A stretch of DNA of 64,000 nt from Neobacillus mesonae (GTDB lineage: Bacteria > Bacillota > Bacilli > Bacillales > Cytobacillaceae), in the NCBI RefSeq assembly GCF_001636315.1, contig NZ_KV440949.1:584203-648202 (forward strand), in the 5' to 3' direction. Below, piece by piece: positions 1-9,284 of the stretch; position 1 is the first letter of the stretch; each line of letters opens with the position of its first letter. Both the position numbers and the translations under genes were made by a program. Below the pieces are notes generated by a model that was given only the letters and a program-made list of their open reading frames with translations, did no database searches and was not told where the DNA came from.

Positions 1-9
1 TAACAATGA

Positions 10-516
10 TTACGCCTCCTTCCGTGGTTTAGCTTTTCCTAAATAAAGATAACCGTCTTTTTCTTTGTATGGGTACACATCAAGCGGTGCTAACGGCGGT
101 GTACCAGGTACGTTTGTTCCATCCTTTGTATAACGGCCATAGTGGCATGGACAGAAGAATTGTTCTGGATGTTCCTTATCAGAATTCCAGTTAACGGTAC
201 AGCCTAAGTGCTTACATACTGGTGACAGGGCAACGATTTTACCTGCATCATCCTTGTAAACCCAAGCAGATTCTGTTACGTCTGATTCATACCATGCATC
301 TTTCTGCTTATAGGTAAAGTCAACACGCACCGGTTCATTTGTTAAATCAGCTACTTTTTGTTTTGTTGCAACAAATTCACCTGCCGCCTCTGCCTTTAAC
401 ACAGGATCAACAGCAAAACGCACCATTGGCATTAAAATCCCTGCCGCCATGAATCCGCCTACACCTGTTAGTGTGTAACTCAAGAATTGCCGTCTTGAAA
501 CGCGATCTTTACTCAT
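10..516 (-). CDS. qcrA: Menaquinol-cytochrome c reductase, Rieske iron-sulfur subunit
   Basis: This is the Rieske subunit of the cytochrome bc complex, which passes electrons from menaquinol to cytochrome c at the membrane. The N-terminus has a twin-arginine motif (SRRQFL, about residues 7-12) followed by one hydrophobic segment. The C-terminal half has both Rieske cluster-binding boxes, CKHLGC (about 101-106) and CPCHYG (about 121-126), so the 2Fe-2S ligands are intact. I chose the ATG at 516 because a strong GGAGGGGGA site lies just upstream; an in-frame ATG at 537 has no such site. The ypiF gene lies upstream, as in B. subtilis, and qcrB should follow just beyond the left edge. Confidence 0.96.
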   Translation of the reverse strand: MSKDRVSRRQFLSYTLTGVGGFMAAGILMPMVRFAVDPVLKAEAAGEFVATKQKVADLTNEPVRVDFTYKQKDAWYESDVTESAWVYKDDAGKIVALSPVCKHLGCTVNWNSDKEHPEQFFCPCHYGRYTKDGTNVPGTPPLAPLDVYPYKEKDGYLYLGKAKPRKEA

Positions 517-655
517 GCTTATCCCCCCTCCATTCATGAAGTTAAGTCCACGGGACTAATTTAAACACATATAAAACTAGGACATAACAATGATATATCA
601 ATCTTCAAGTAAGGTCAATATCATACTATTTTAAAAACAGTTAATATACGTGGTT

Positions 656-1120
656 TTATTCATTTTCGTGCCACTTTTGTGTAAAAAGTGTTAAAAGCTG
701 CTTCACCTGGCTGTCAATAACCGGTAACTTTTGAGAATCGTTCATATGTTCCAGCGGGATAGCTGGAATCCAAATCAGGGATCCTTTTAATTCTCCTTCT
801 TTCCGTCGCCATTCCAGATTAGAAGTGATGTAGAAAACATGCTTAAAGCCGGCTGCATAAATATTTTCCTCCCAGCTTTGCAAATCCGTTAATTCTTTTC
901 CTTCCTGCTCTTGCTCAAGGTACGTAAAGGGTGGAAATAACAAGATTCTCCCGGTAAACTGTCTTTCTAGATGATTCGTTAATAAAGTAATAAATTCAGC
1001 TGCTGCGGCTGATTGCTTGATCCCTCCCCCAACTAATACGGAGTATAGTGGCACAACAGCAGTATCAACGTATTCCTTTGCATTTGAGTACGTCTCAACA
1101 TCTTGAGGTATCCATTTCAT
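656..1120 (-). CDS. ypiF: YpiF family protein (DUF2487)
   Basis: This 154-residue soluble protein has no signal peptide or membrane segment and no catalytic motif that I recognise. Its opening MKWIPQDVETY and its place directly upstream of qcrA match YpiF (DUF2487) of B. subtilis, whose function is unknown. It probably shares the qcrABC transcript, because the nearest upstream terminator (about 1310-1330) separates it from ypiB-ypiA. The roughly 190 bases upstream should hold the promoter of this unit. A role in bc-complex biogenesis is suggested only by the neighbourhood. Confidence 0.85.
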   Translation of the reverse strand: MKWIPQDVETYSNAKEYVDTAVVPLYSVLVGGGIKQSAAAAEFITLLTNHLERQFTGRILLFPPFTYLEQEQEGKELTDLQSWEENIYAAGFKHVFYITSNLEWRRKEGELKGSLIWIPAIPLEHMNDSQKLPVIDSQVKQLLTLFTQKWHENE

Positions 1121-1309
1121 TTTTTTTGCACCAACCTTTTCATTTCAATACCCCAATAGTACCATTATTCCCTAAACAATTAAACATATTGAAAGTTTAT
1201 ACAAATTTTCTAGCAAAAATAAAGGCATGCTTGTTGTTTTACGCTCAAGTATTTGGCACCAATTAACATGGTTATTAATCAAAAATGAATGAACCTAATC
1301 ACAAAAAAA

Positions 1310-1330
1310 GAGTTTGCTTAGCGCAAACTC
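1310..1330 (-). terminator. Terminator after ypiA-ypiB
   Basis: GAGTTTGCG and CGCAAACTC-type arms form a 9-bp stem with a short loop. A run of seven T follows on the minus strand, and another lies on the plus strand. It overlaps the last codons of ypiB and separates ypiAB from ypiF-qcrABC. Confidence 0.8.
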
Positions 1331-1884
1331 TCTTTTTTTGTCGAATGTGTCAATTTATTTAATTTTTCCGTTAAGGCATGAAAGGCTTCCCGATCCTGCC
1401 TGTCAAGAGCTTCATCAATTAGCTGCAGCAGCTTATCACGCTGAAAGCGTTCAATACTTTCTTTAAGCATTTGTTCAGCAATCATGCCATCTTTTTCATT
1501 TACCTGCAAATGTTTAGGTACGAATGGATTTTCCTCAAGTACCGCAGCATATTGATGTGCCTGATTAGAGGCATGGAAGTTAAGTTGAATATAAATATCC
1601 TCGTCCCGATTAAGCCGAATATCATGAAAGGATTTTTCGGCATCTGTTGTCATCACATTTTCCTTATAAAAGCGAAACGGTACTTTATCGACACAATGTG
1701 TTGACATAATTAAGCCCCGCGGACAATATTGTGCTTGCTCAACAAAATGGACCCTTTCCATCAGCTGATCATGACTCATTAAATAATTTAAAATCCAAAC
1801 ACATTCTCTTCTCTTTAATTGGTAATGATTTAAAAACCAGCGAATAAAATCCTTCTTCTCGTTGACAGATACAGGGGTTGCCAT
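1318..1884 (-). CDS. ypiB: YpiB family protein (UPF0302)
   Basis: This 188-residue soluble protein has the family segment [16 protein letters not shown] near its start, typical of YpiB/UPF0302 proteins of Firmicutes. Their molecular function is not established. ATG codons in the same frame occur at 1905, 1890 and 1884. I prefer 1884 because AGGAGG then lies at normal spacing, whereas at 1890 it is too close. It follows ypiA by about 23 bases and the two are probably cotranscribed. In B. subtilis the same pair sits next to aroA. Confidence 0.88.
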   Translation of the reverse strand: MATPVSVNEKKDFIRWFLNHYQLKRRECVWILNYLMSHDQLMERVHFVEQAQYCPRGLIMSTHCVDKVPFRFYKENVMTTDAEKSFHDIRLNRDEDIYIQLNFHASNQAHQYAAVLEENPFVPKHLQVNEKDGMIAEQMLKESIERFQRDKLLQLIDEALDRQDREAFHALTEKLNKLTHSTKKESLR

Positions 1885-1907
1885 ATTCATTTCCCTCCTC
1901 TGCATAT

Positions 1908-3179
1908 TCAGTTTAGATCTCCTGATTCGGTAAGTCGCTCAAGTAAATCGAGAACTTCTGTATTGGTTGGGTCTTTCAATAATATCTGTTTAAAAATTTC
2001 GGCAGCCAGGTCGGTTTTTCCTTCTTCAATTAGAAAATATCCGTAATCTGTTAAAAACGTTTCATTATTCTTAAAATAAGTATATGCACTTTCATATTTG
2101 TCTAATGCGTCAGAAAATTCTTCTAATCCTTCATACGCCAAGGCGGAATCCCATAAAAGCTGCGGCTCATCCTCTGCCGCTAAATCGAGTTCGGAAATTA
2201 ATTCAATAACATCCTTGTAGCGTTCCTGCTGAAGAAAAAGTTTATTCAAGGTAATGGCCGCTTCTAAATATCCGGGGTCTAAAACAAGTGATTCTCGTAG
2301 GTACTTCTCAGCTTCCTCTTCCATACCAAGTTTTAAGGCAATTTTTCCACCTTTATAAAATAATTCTTTATTAAATTCATCCTGCTTAATTCCCTCTTGA
2401 ACAATTCGCAGGCTGTTTTCAAGCTCCTCTTCCCGTTCATAAGCGGATGCCAAGTGCAAATAAAGGGAGTGATATTCGGGGTCAAGCTCTTTTAGCTCCG
2501 TGAACTTTTCAATTGCAGTACGGTTATATCCTGCCTGTAGTGCGGTAAACGCATATCCAAATAACGTATTGATTTCGAGTTTTTCCTCAAGTGCTTTATC
2601 ATAATAGATTAAAGCATCCTCAAAAGCCCCGGAAGCGCTTAACAAATCAGCCATCCGGCTGTGAATATTAACCCCGGCAATTTCGTTTGTTTCTTTAAGG
2701 ACGTCTTCATAGGCCTTCATAGCCTTTAGAATTTCCCCTTGTTCACCGTATAGCTCTCCAAGGGCAAAATCAATAATAATTTCATTTGGCAATAATTCTT
2801 TTGCTTTCAATATCTTATTTTCGGAAACCTCGTAAAGTCCTTCCATTTGGTAAAGGTCGGCCAGCAGCAATAGTGATTGTCCGTAATTGGCATCCTGTGT
2901 TGAAATCTTCTCCAAAACAAGAATCGCCTGTTCTTCTTCCCCAGCTTCTACTAAAATTTCCGCTAACAGAATAAGGAGTTCGCCCTCCTCTGGAAATACT
3001 GTTAACAGCTTTTCAATTAATGCATTGGCTTCTTCGAGGAAGCCGTAATGGAATAATTCTTCACCAAGCATAAATTTTTCTTCGTGGCTGCCTTTGTTTA
3101 ATACAACATTATATTCATCTAAGGCTTCTTTATGTTGGCCGTTTTCTAACAAATGAATAATTTTATTGACTCGATCCAT
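1908..3179 (-). CDS. ypiA: TPR-repeat protein YpiA
   Basis: This 423-residue cytosolic protein is made almost wholly of tandem tetratricopeptide repeats, visible as recurring acidic helical pairs of about 34 residues. Examples are the stretches around [19 protein letters not shown] and [16 protein letters not shown] solenoids normally bind partner proteins; the partner of YpiA is not known from the sequence. It is strongly acidic and has no signal peptide or membrane segment. It stands between an unknown protein and ypiB and is likely the first gene of a ypiA-ypiB unit. Confidence 0.9.
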   Translation of the reverse strand: MDRVNKIIHLLENGQHKEALDEYNVVLNKGSHEEKFMLGEELFHYGFLEEANALIEKLLTVFPEEGELLILLAEILVEAGEEEQAILVLEKISTQDANYGQSLLLLADLYQMEGLYEVSENKILKAKELLPNEIIIDFALGELYGEQGEILKAMKAYEDVLKETNEIAGVNIHSRMADLLSASGAFEDALIYYDKALEEKLEINTLFGYAFTALQAGYNRTAIEKFTELKELDPEYHSLYLHLASAYEREEELENSLRIVQEGIKQDEFNKELFYKGGKIALKLGMEEEAEKYLRESLVLDPGYLEAAITLNKLFLQQERYKDVIELISELDLAAEDEPQLLWDSALAYEGLEEFSDALDKYESAYTYFKNNETFLTDYGYFLIEEGKTDLAAEIFKQILLKDPTNTEVLDLLERLTESGDLN

Positions 3180-3204
3180 AGAATTTTTACCTCTTTAGCT
3201 AGAT

Positions 3205-4104
3205 TTACAAAGAAAAAAAGGACGGGGTTCGCACCGTAACATATTCCCCAAAACCCGGTTTAAATAACACTTCATTTAAAACACGGACAATTTTTCCTTT
3301 GTGGACTGTAATGACAAGTCTATCACCATGATAATGAAATAAATCAGCTTCATCAACATTCTTGATTTCCCGCTCCTTAAAATATAAGTTATAACTCAAT
3401 TCAGTTCCATTCATGAGACTTGATTTTTGCGGGTAGAGGCCGATTTTATTTAAAACTTTTTTAGAAATCGGGGTGTTTTCGGATATTTCTTCATCTATTG
3501 CCGGGATTTTTTCTTGCAATATTATCTGTTTCCAATTCGACAATAGGGCCTTCGCCTCCTTCTTTTTTGAAGAAGAAATAATTGGAATTAACGGACAATT
3601 GTAAGGGAACATCGCTTCTCGTATCCAACCCCAGGGAATTCCCTTAAAGTCATCGTGTTCACCTATTTCAACAAAAATGGCCGGAATTTTTTCCTTTTTA
3701 CATTTTCGGATCAATGATGGTGTAAGATGCCGTAAAGGAATTTTAATTCCAATGATATAATCAATTGGACTGCTAATTAGTGCCGTTTTCATTCCTTTTA
3801 CTTTATATTCCAGTTCACTTTCGTAAGATACGGGAACATGTGTAAAAAGTGTCGTAGAGCCCTTCATTAGGAACTGTTCTTTAAATAGCTGCTTCAATTC
3901 ATGGTGGGTGATCTTTGGTGAAATATTTGAGTTTAGAAGGACGAAGGAAGGGGTCATGATATATGGTTCAAGATTCATTTTTATGAATTGGTATTGCTTG
4001 GAATGGGTTAGATTTGCTGATACTTTGTCTTCCTGTATTAATAGTGAATTGATAGTTAGTTCTTTGTCTTTTAGGATATGGGCATTTTCAATGATATAAG
4101 TCAT
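3205..4104 (-). CDS. Unknown protein with amidohydrolase-like ends
   Basis: I do not recognise this 299-residue protein as a named family. The N-terminus (MTYIIENAHILKDKELTINS) looks like the first beta strands of the amidohydrolase composite domain. The C-terminus (a GDRLVITVHKGKIVRVL-type strand pair followed by GFGEYV) looks like its closing strands. The usual metal-binding HxH box after the first strands is missing: at about residues 44-60 the sequence reads LEPYIMTPSFVLLNSN. If related, it is therefore probably not a metal-dependent hydrolase. It lies between aroA and ypiA, 25 bases upstream of ypiA, and may be cotranscribed with it. It has no signal peptide or membrane segment. Confidence 0.65.
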   Translation of the reverse strand: MTYIIENAHILKDKELTINSLLIQEDKVSANLTHSKQYQFIKMNLEPYIMTPSFVLLNSNISPKITHHELKQLFKEQFLMKGSTTLFTHVPVSYESELEYKVKGMKTALISSPIDYIIGIKIPLRHLTPSLIRKCKKEKIPAIFVEIGEHDDFKGIPWGWIREAMFPYNCPLIPIISSSKKKEAKALLSNWKQIILQEKIPAIDEEISENTPISKKVLNKIGLYPQKSSLMNGTELSYNLYFKEREIKNVDEADLFHYHGDRLVITVHKGKIVRVLNEVLFKPGFGEYVTVRTPSFFSL

Positions 4105-4177
4105 CCTCCCACCCTTTCTCTCTTTTTAAGACAAGCTATGCTGAATTTAAAAAAACTATGTCTGAAATAAAAAAAAC

Positions 4178-4200
4178 AAAAGCCGCGGGGAGCGGCTTTT
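4178..4200. terminator. Terminator after the aro/tyr block
   Basis: AAAAGCCGC and GCGGCTTTT pair around a GGGGA loop, followed on the minus strand by a long T-rich run. It begins at the aroA stop codon and ends the leftward aromatic unit. Confidence 0.85.
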
Positions 4201-5491
4201 ATTGGATTAATTGATTTAAATGTGTAAAGAAGTTTGGGTAGGAGACGGAGATAGATTCTGGATTTTCCAGAATAACTTCCCCATCGCTGATTAGGGCTGC
4301 GATTGCCAGCATCATGCCGATACGGTGGTCACCGTGGCTGGAGACCGTTCCGCCGGTTAATTTAGATTTTCCGTTGATGATCATGCCGTCCGCTGTCGCT
4401 TCTATTGAAGCCCCAAGTTTACGTAACTCTTCGACCACAGTGTCAATTCTGTTAGTTTCCTTTACTTTCAATTCTTCAGCATCTTTAATAATCGTTGTCC
4501 CTTCGGCCTGTGTCGCCATAAGGGCAATGATTGGAATTTCATCAATGAGCGTCGGAATGATATCGCCGGCGATTACAGTTCCTTTCAGATTGGATGCCTT
4601 GATGATTAGGTCTCCTGATGGCTCAAAGGAGTTTTCTTTATTTGATATGATTTCGAGCTCCGCCCCCATATTTTTCAACACTTCAATCATGCCGGTTCTT
4701 GTCGGATTCAATCCAACATTTTTCAAAACGATTTCACTGTTCGGAACAATCGCTCCAGCAGCAAGGAAAAACGCGGCGGATGAGATATCCCCGGGAACAT
4801 GTACATCTTGAGCCGTCAGTCTTTGTCCGCCTTGGACCGTGATTGTTTGATTGTCTTTAGCAATTTCCCCGCCAAATTGACGAATCATTCTTTCCGTATG
4901 ATCTCTTGTCGAGGCTGGCTCGAGAATTGTTGTAATACCATCTGCGTGGAGCCCTGCAAGAATTAATGCTGATTTAACCTGTGCACTGGCAACAGGCAGC
5001 TCATAATTGATTGGCGACAAATTGCCGCCGCGTATCGCGATTGGAGTATAAGCGCCATTTTCCCTGGCATCTATCTTTACACCCATTTGCTTTAGCGGTA
5101 CGGTCACTCTCGTCATGGGTCTTTTGCCAATCGACTCATCCCCTACGAGTGTTGAGAAAAATGGTCTTCCAGCTAAAATTCCCATCAGCAAGCGGATCGT
5201 TGTCCCGGAATTGCCAACATCCAATACTTCTTTAGGTTCCGATAAGCCTTCAAAGCCGGCCCCATAAATTCGTATCTTTCCGTTTTCCTCTTCCTCAATT
5301 CTTACCCCGAGCTTACGAAAGCAGGAAATTGTACTCAAACAATCCTCACCGGGAAGAAAGTTCGTAATCGTCGTTTCGCCATGTGCGATTGCTCCAAACA
5401 TGACCGAACGATGTGAAATCGATTTATCTCCCGGGATTACTACCTCACCGTTCAACCTATTAACATTCGTCTTAAGTTTTATTGACGCCAT
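4199..5491 (-). CDS. aroA: 3-phosphoshikimate 1-carboxyvinyltransferase (EPSP synthase)
   Basis: This enzyme joins shikimate-3-phosphate and phosphoenolpyruvate to give EPSP, the sixth step of the shikimate pathway, in the cytoplasm. The 430-residue length is normal. The N-terminal substrate-binding motif GDKSISHR (about residues 21-28), the [12 protein letters not shown] box (about 91-102) and the C-terminal DHRIGMMLA motif (about 391-399) are all present. It is the last gene of the aroC-aroB-aroH-hisC-tyrA-aroA block and is named aroE in the older B. subtilis nomenclature. The spacing of 21 bases to tyrA fits cotranscription. Confidence 0.97.
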   Translation of the reverse strand: MASIKLKTNVNRLNGEVVIPGDKSISHRSVMFGAIAHGETTITNFLPGEDCLSTISCFRKLGVRIEEEENGKIRIYGAGFEGLSEPKEVLDVGNSGTTIRLLMGILAGRPFFSTLVGDESIGKRPMTRVTVPLKQMGVKIDARENGAYTPIAIRGGNLSPINYELPVASAQVKSALILAGLHADGITTILEPASTRDHTERMIRQFGGEIAKDNQTITVQGGQRLTAQDVHVPGDISSAAFFLAAGAIVPNSEIVLKNVGLNPTRTGMIEVLKNMGAELEIISNKENSFEPSGDLIIKASNLKGTVIAGDIIPTLIDEIPIIALMATQAEGTTIIKDAEELKVKETNRIDTVVEELRKLGASIEATADGMIINGKSKLTGGTVSSHGDHRIGMMLAIAALISDGEVILENPESISVSYPNFFTHLNQLIQ

Positions 5492-5512
5492 TTTATCACC
5501 TTTTCATTCATT

Positions 5513-6619
5513 TTAAGACCCATTCGAGGTGCCAAAGCTCGTATAGGAAAGGATACATTTTTCCGCCCGCTGGCGATCCTCTTCTGTTTGAAAACTTATC
5601 ACCAGCACTCCGTTAATATCCTCCCTCGTTTCAAGGATACGAATATTGGTAATACTAATTTTCTCCTGTGCCAAATATCCAGTGATTTCTGAAACAACCC
5701 CAGGATAGTCAGGAACATCCACATATAAATCATAAAAAGATGGGATTGCTCCTTTTTCCTTTTGCGGCAAACCATCACGAAATTGTTTCGCTTGAGAAAA
5801 ATAATCAAAAATCTCTTCACCGTTTCCCGACTCTAAGAGTTCTTTTACCCCGTTCATTTCCTTCTGCCACTGGTTTAGAAGGTCAATTAACACCTCTCGA
5901 TTATGAAGCAGGATATCTTTCCACATTTTTGGACTGCTTGAGGCAATTCTCGTAATATCCCTAAACCCGCCGGCTGCAAGTCGGGGAATCAATTGCTCTG
6001 TTGCCGATAATTTTTCCGTTTGGCGGACAATAGAGGCAGCGATAATATGCGGAAAATGACTGACAATTCCGGTTAAATAATCATGATTCTGAGGTGCGAT
6101 TGTTAAAAATTTGGCATTAGTGCCACTTAACCATCCTTTTAACTCCTCCACCTTTGAAGGTGCTGCCCCCTCATCTGGGGTTAACAGATAAAAAGCATTC
6201 TCAAACAAAATTTCTTTTGCAGCGGAAACACCGCTTTTATGAGAACCAGCCATTGGATGCCCGCCAATAAAGGTTATTCCCTCTTTCTTTAGGCTGTCAG
6301 CTGTTTCCACAATGGTTACTTTCGTGCTTCCTGTATCAGTAACAATTACCCCAGGTTTTAATGTTAACTTTGAGAGGGCTTGAATGATTGATTTCGTGTC
6401 ATTTACAGGTGCCGAAATAATAATTAAATCAGCATCTTTCGCTCCTTCTGGAATATTTTCCGCCGCCTCATCAATAACTCCCAGCATTTTTGCGAGCCTT
6501 GCCTGTTCTCTATTTATATCAAATCCAATGATGGCTGCCTCTTTATGCGCTTTTTTTATACAAAGAGCAAGCGAACCGCCTATTAATCCTAAGCCAATGA
6601 CAAATACCCGGCCATTCAA
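5513..6619 (-). CDS. tyrA: Prephenate dehydrogenase with ACT domain
   Basis: This enzyme oxidatively decarboxylates prephenate to 4-hydroxyphenylpyruvate for tyrosine synthesis. The N-terminal NAD-binding fingerprint GLGLIGGS is at residues 9-16, the central helical dehydrogenase domain follows, and a C-terminal ACT domain (from about residue 295, VDVPDYPGVVSEITGYL) probably gives feedback control by tyrosine. The start is a TTG with an AGGGGGA site upstream; a nearby ATG is out of frame. It lies between hisC and aroA, with a hairpin in the hisC-tyrA gap. Confidence 0.96.
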   Translation of the reverse strand: MNGRVFVIGLGLIGGSLALCIKKAHKEAAIIGFDINREQARLAKMLGVIDEAAENIPEGAKDADLIIISAPVNDTKSIIQALSKLTLKPGVIVTDTGSTKVTIVETADSLKKEGITFIGGHPMAGSHKSGVSAAKEILFENAFYLLTPDEGAAPSKVEELKGWLSGTNAKFLTIAPQNHDYLTGIVSHFPHIIAASIVRQTEKLSATEQLIPRLAAGGFRDITRIASSSPKMWKDILLHNREVLIDLLNQWQKEMNGVKELLESGNGEEIFDYFSQAKQFRDGLPQKEKGAIPSFYDLYVDVPDYPGVVSEITGYLAQEKISITNIRILETREDINGVLVISFQTEEDRQRAEKCILSYTSFGTSNGS

Positions 6620-6641
6620 GTTTAATTCCCCCTAAATAGAA

Positions 6642-6660
6642 AAGCGGATCTCATCCGCTT
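6642..6660 (-). terminator. Attenuator-like hairpin between hisC and tyrA
   Basis: AAGCGGAT and ATCCGCTT form a perfect 8-bp stem with a 3-base loop. The minus-strand tract after it (TTTCTATTTA) is only moderately T-rich. It may give partial termination or act as a 3' end stabiliser inside the operon. Confidence 0.5.
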
Positions 6661-6687
6661 ATGAAAGCAAGAAGACCGCTAATTGTT

Positions 6688-7782
6688 TTACTTGTTTATA
6701 TCCTTAAGGAATTCTCCCAGTACTTTTAATAATCCTTCATTTTGTTCAAACGAACCGACCGTGATTCTCACAGAAGTTGGGAATCCGAGCGGTTTACCGG
6801 AGCGGACAATAAATCCTCTTTCCAATAAAAATTGAAACACTTGATCAGCTTCAACATTAAAATCAATTAAAATAAAATTGGTTTGGGATGGATAATACTT
6901 CAAGCTGTTATCATGACAAAAATCATAGAATTGTGCCAGACCCTGGCGGTTTTTCTCTTTGCAAATTTCTACAAATTCCTGGTCAGCAATTGCTGCTGCA
7001 GCTGCCAGCTGGCCTAACGAATTATTGTTAAACGGCTCACGTGCCGGCTCAAGCGCTTTAATTATTTCCGGATTGGCAACACCATACCCAACCCTTAGAG
7101 CAGCTAACCCATATATTTTGGAGAATGTTCTTAATACAATTAAATTTTGATATTTTCGAATCAAGCTGATGGAATCATAATAATCCTCGGCAACAACGTA
7201 CTCATAATAGGCTTCATCAAGCACAACAAGGGTATGTTCCGGAACCCGGTCCAAAAATGATACTAATTTTTGTTCAGGGATATATGTACCAGTCGGGTTA
7301 TTTGGACTGCAAACCCAGATCACATTTGTCTTTTCATCAATCGCTGCAAGCATTCCCTCCAGGTCGTGCTCACCATCAATTGTAGGAACTTCTTTGATGA
7401 TGGCTCCTTCAATCACAGCATTGTGTTTATATTGTGAAAAGGTGTGATCCGCCATGATTGTATTCGCATTTGGATGTAATAATGCTCTTGAAATCATTTG
7501 GATTAGGTTATCTGAACCGTTCCCAAAAATCAATTCATTCTCAGCAACATTTAAAAAGGCAGCAAGCTTTTCTCTTAGCAATGTGGCATATCCATCTGGA
7601 TAAAGAGCTAAACTTATTTGATTCTCCCTAAGCGCAGCCATCGCCTGCTGCGAGCAGCCAAAGGGATTTTCGTTGGATGCCAGCTTAACAATATGCTTAA
7701 GATTGTATTCCCGTTTTACCGATTCAATTGATTTACCAGGCTGATAAGGTGTTAACGTTAATAATTGCTCTTTAAATCTCAT
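6688..7782 (-). CDS. hisC: Histidinol-phosphate / aromatic aminotransferase
   Basis: This PLP-dependent class II aminotransferase acts on histidinol-phosphate. In bacilli the enzyme at this locus also transaminates phenylpyruvate and hydroxyphenylpyruvate, which explains its position beside tyrA. Visible motifs are the N-terminal KLASNENPFG, the cofactor-holding SPNNPTG, the DEAYYEY aspartate-tyrosine box and the lysine motif TFSKIYGLAALRVGYG. The length of 364 residues is typical. In B. subtilis the trp operon lies directly upstream; here only a 39-base gap separates it from aroH. Confidence 0.95.
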   Translation of the reverse strand: MRFKEQLLTLTPYQPGKSIESVKREYNLKHIVKLASNENPFGCSQQAMAALRENQISLALYPDGYATLLREKLAAFLNVAENELIFGNGSDNLIQMISRALLHPNANTIMADHTFSQYKHNAVIEGAIIKEVPTIDGEHDLEGMLAAIDEKTNVIWVCSPNNPTGTYIPEQKLVSFLDRVPEHTLVVLDEAYYEYVVAEDYYDSISLIRKYQNLIVLRTFSKIYGLAALRVGYGVANPEIIKALEPAREPFNNNSLGQLAAAAAIADQEFVEICKEKNRQGLAQFYDFCHDNSLKYYPSQTNFILIDFNVEADQVFQFLLERGFIVRSGKPLGFPTSVRITVGSFEQNEGLLKVLGEFLKDINK

Positions 7783-7821
7783 GTTTGTTCACTCCATTTC
7801 ATTGCTTTATTTTTCCCAGGA

Positions 7822-8193
7822 TTAAATAAGACTTCCGTCCAAATCTGGCCGTAAAACTTTTGCTCCATTTAAATATACATGATTAATTTCTTTCTGTGCT
7901 ATGTCTGTGTTAACATGAAGCATGACCCGGATGCAATTCGTTAATGAATTAGGAACCGGAATCTCACGCATGCACATAACTGGGACATAGGTCCAGCCCG
8001 GAAAATTCCGTAATACTCTAGCAGGAAATACTGCTGTAATATCTTCTGTTGTCGAAATAAAGACCGAGGCAACGGAGTCTGGGTCAATCTTGTTTAACTC
8101 AATAATCTTTGCCACCAGTTCTTCTGTGGCAGTAAGAATTTCTTCTGCGGAATTTCTGCTAACCGTAGTCGCCCCTCTTATCCCTCTGATCAT
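7822..8193 (-). CDS. aroH: Chorismate mutase, AroH class
   Basis: This small monofunctional enzyme rearranges chorismate to prephenate, supplying tyrosine and phenylalanine synthesis. The AroH-type opening MIRGIRGATTV and the central SVFISTTEDITAVFPA and MCMREIPVP stretches identify the trimeric family, distinct from AroQ. I chose the ATG at 8193, with a GGGGGGA site at good spacing, over the ATG at 8199. It lies 20 bases after aroB and is followed directly by hisC, without the trp genes found there in B. subtilis. Confidence 0.95.
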   Translation of the reverse strand: MIRGIRGATTVSRNSAEEILTATEELVAKIIELNKIDPDSVASVFISTTEDITAVFPARVLRNFPGWTYVPVMCMREIPVPNSLTNCIRVMLHVNTDIAQKEINHVYLNGAKVLRPDLDGSLI

Positions 8194-8213
8194 GACCATT
8201 CCCCCCTTGAAGT

Positions 8214-9284
8214 CTAAAATTTTTGGAGTCTATCTATTATAAGCGAATCATCAATTTCTCTTAGATTCGGCCGTCCAATTTCCTCAAGTAAGACAAAGCG
8301 AACCGTTTCGTCTACAGACTTTTTATCCTGTTTCATTTTCTGCAGCAGCTGATCATTTGATATATGCATAGGAATCCTAGTCTGGTATCCAAGCTTTTGT
8401 ACCCAAGAAATAAATCTTTCAATATTAAACGATAGACCAGTTAACTCTTCGCTTAGTTTCAAGGCAAAAATCATACCTATCATCACAGCTTCACCATGCG
8501 TAAAATTACCATAACCCATTTCTGCTTCAATCGCATGACCGAGTGTATGCCCAAAATTCAAATATGCCCGAATGCCAGTTTCTTTTTCATCTTGGCTGAC
8601 GAAATGATTTTTAACTTGAATTCCCTTTATCAATGAATAGGACAGCTGCTTCATTGTTAATCCATTTAAATCATCAATATTAGATAGCAGCCAATCGTAA
8701 AATGCCGGATCATGAATTAACGCGTGCTTAATCACTTCGGCAAACCCGGACCGGATTTCCGCCTCAGGAAGTGTTTGAAGCAGGCCTAAATCATAAAACA
8801 CGGCTTCCGGTTGATAGAAGGCCCCTATCATATTCTTGCCAAGCGGGTGATTAATCGCCACTTTCCCGCCTACAGCACTATCATGCGCTAAAATAGTCGT
8901 TGGGATTTGAATAAAGGGGATTCCCCTCATGAAAGAGGCAGCTACGAAACCCGCTAAATCACCAACAGCCCCTCCCCCAATGGCCAATATCAGGGATTTG
9001 CGGTCAAGACGGTTTTCAAGCGCTGAAGACAATGCTTGATAATATACGTCAAATGTCTTTGCTTTTTCACCGCCTGGGGCTGTAAAAACAATCGGTTTTC
9101 TGTGTTGGAGCTGTCCTAAAAGTTGATCAAGATGGAGCTTGGCGACATTTTCATCGGTAATAATTAACACTTTTGTCAACTTAGGAAAATGTGCTGCCAA
9201 AAACGAGTCAATTTCACTGCTTACACCATCACCGACGAAAACATTATATTTTTTAGACTCCGTCTGGATATGAATCGTTTCCAT
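8214..9284 (-). CDS. aroB: 3-dehydroquinate synthase
   Basis: This NAD- and metal-dependent enzyme makes 3-dehydroquinate from DAHP, the second step of the shikimate pathway. The glycine-rich motifs GGEKAKT and GGGAVGDLAGF, the PTTILAHDSAVGGKVAIN stretch with the catalytic lysine, and the metal-binding FGHTLGHAIE and HGEAV boxes are all present. The length of 356 residues is normal. Its ATG shares one base with the stop codon of aroC (TAATG), indicating translational coupling. Confidence 0.97.
   Translation of the reverse strand: METIHIQTESKKYNVFVGDGVSSEIDSFLAAHFPKLTKVLIITDENVAKLHLDQLLGQLQHRKPIVFTAPGGEKAKTFDVYYQALSSALENRLDRKSLILAIGGGAVGDLAGFVAASFMRGIPFIQIPTTILAHDSAVGGKVAINHPLGKNMIGAFYQPEAVFYDLGLLQTLPEAEIRSGFAEVIKHALIHDPAFYDWLLSNIDDLNGLTMKQLSYSLIKGIQVKNHFVSQDEKETGIRAYLNFGHTLGHAIEAEMGYGNFTHGEAVMIGMIFALKLSEELTGLSFNIERFISWVQKLGYQTRIPMHISNDQLLQKMKQDKKSVDETVRFVLLEEIGRPNLREIDDSLIIDRLQKF

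Noticed and set aside
4314-4811. Plus-strand open frame of 165 codons
   Set aside because: It is the antisense shadow of aroA, with no ribosome-binding site and no family likeness.
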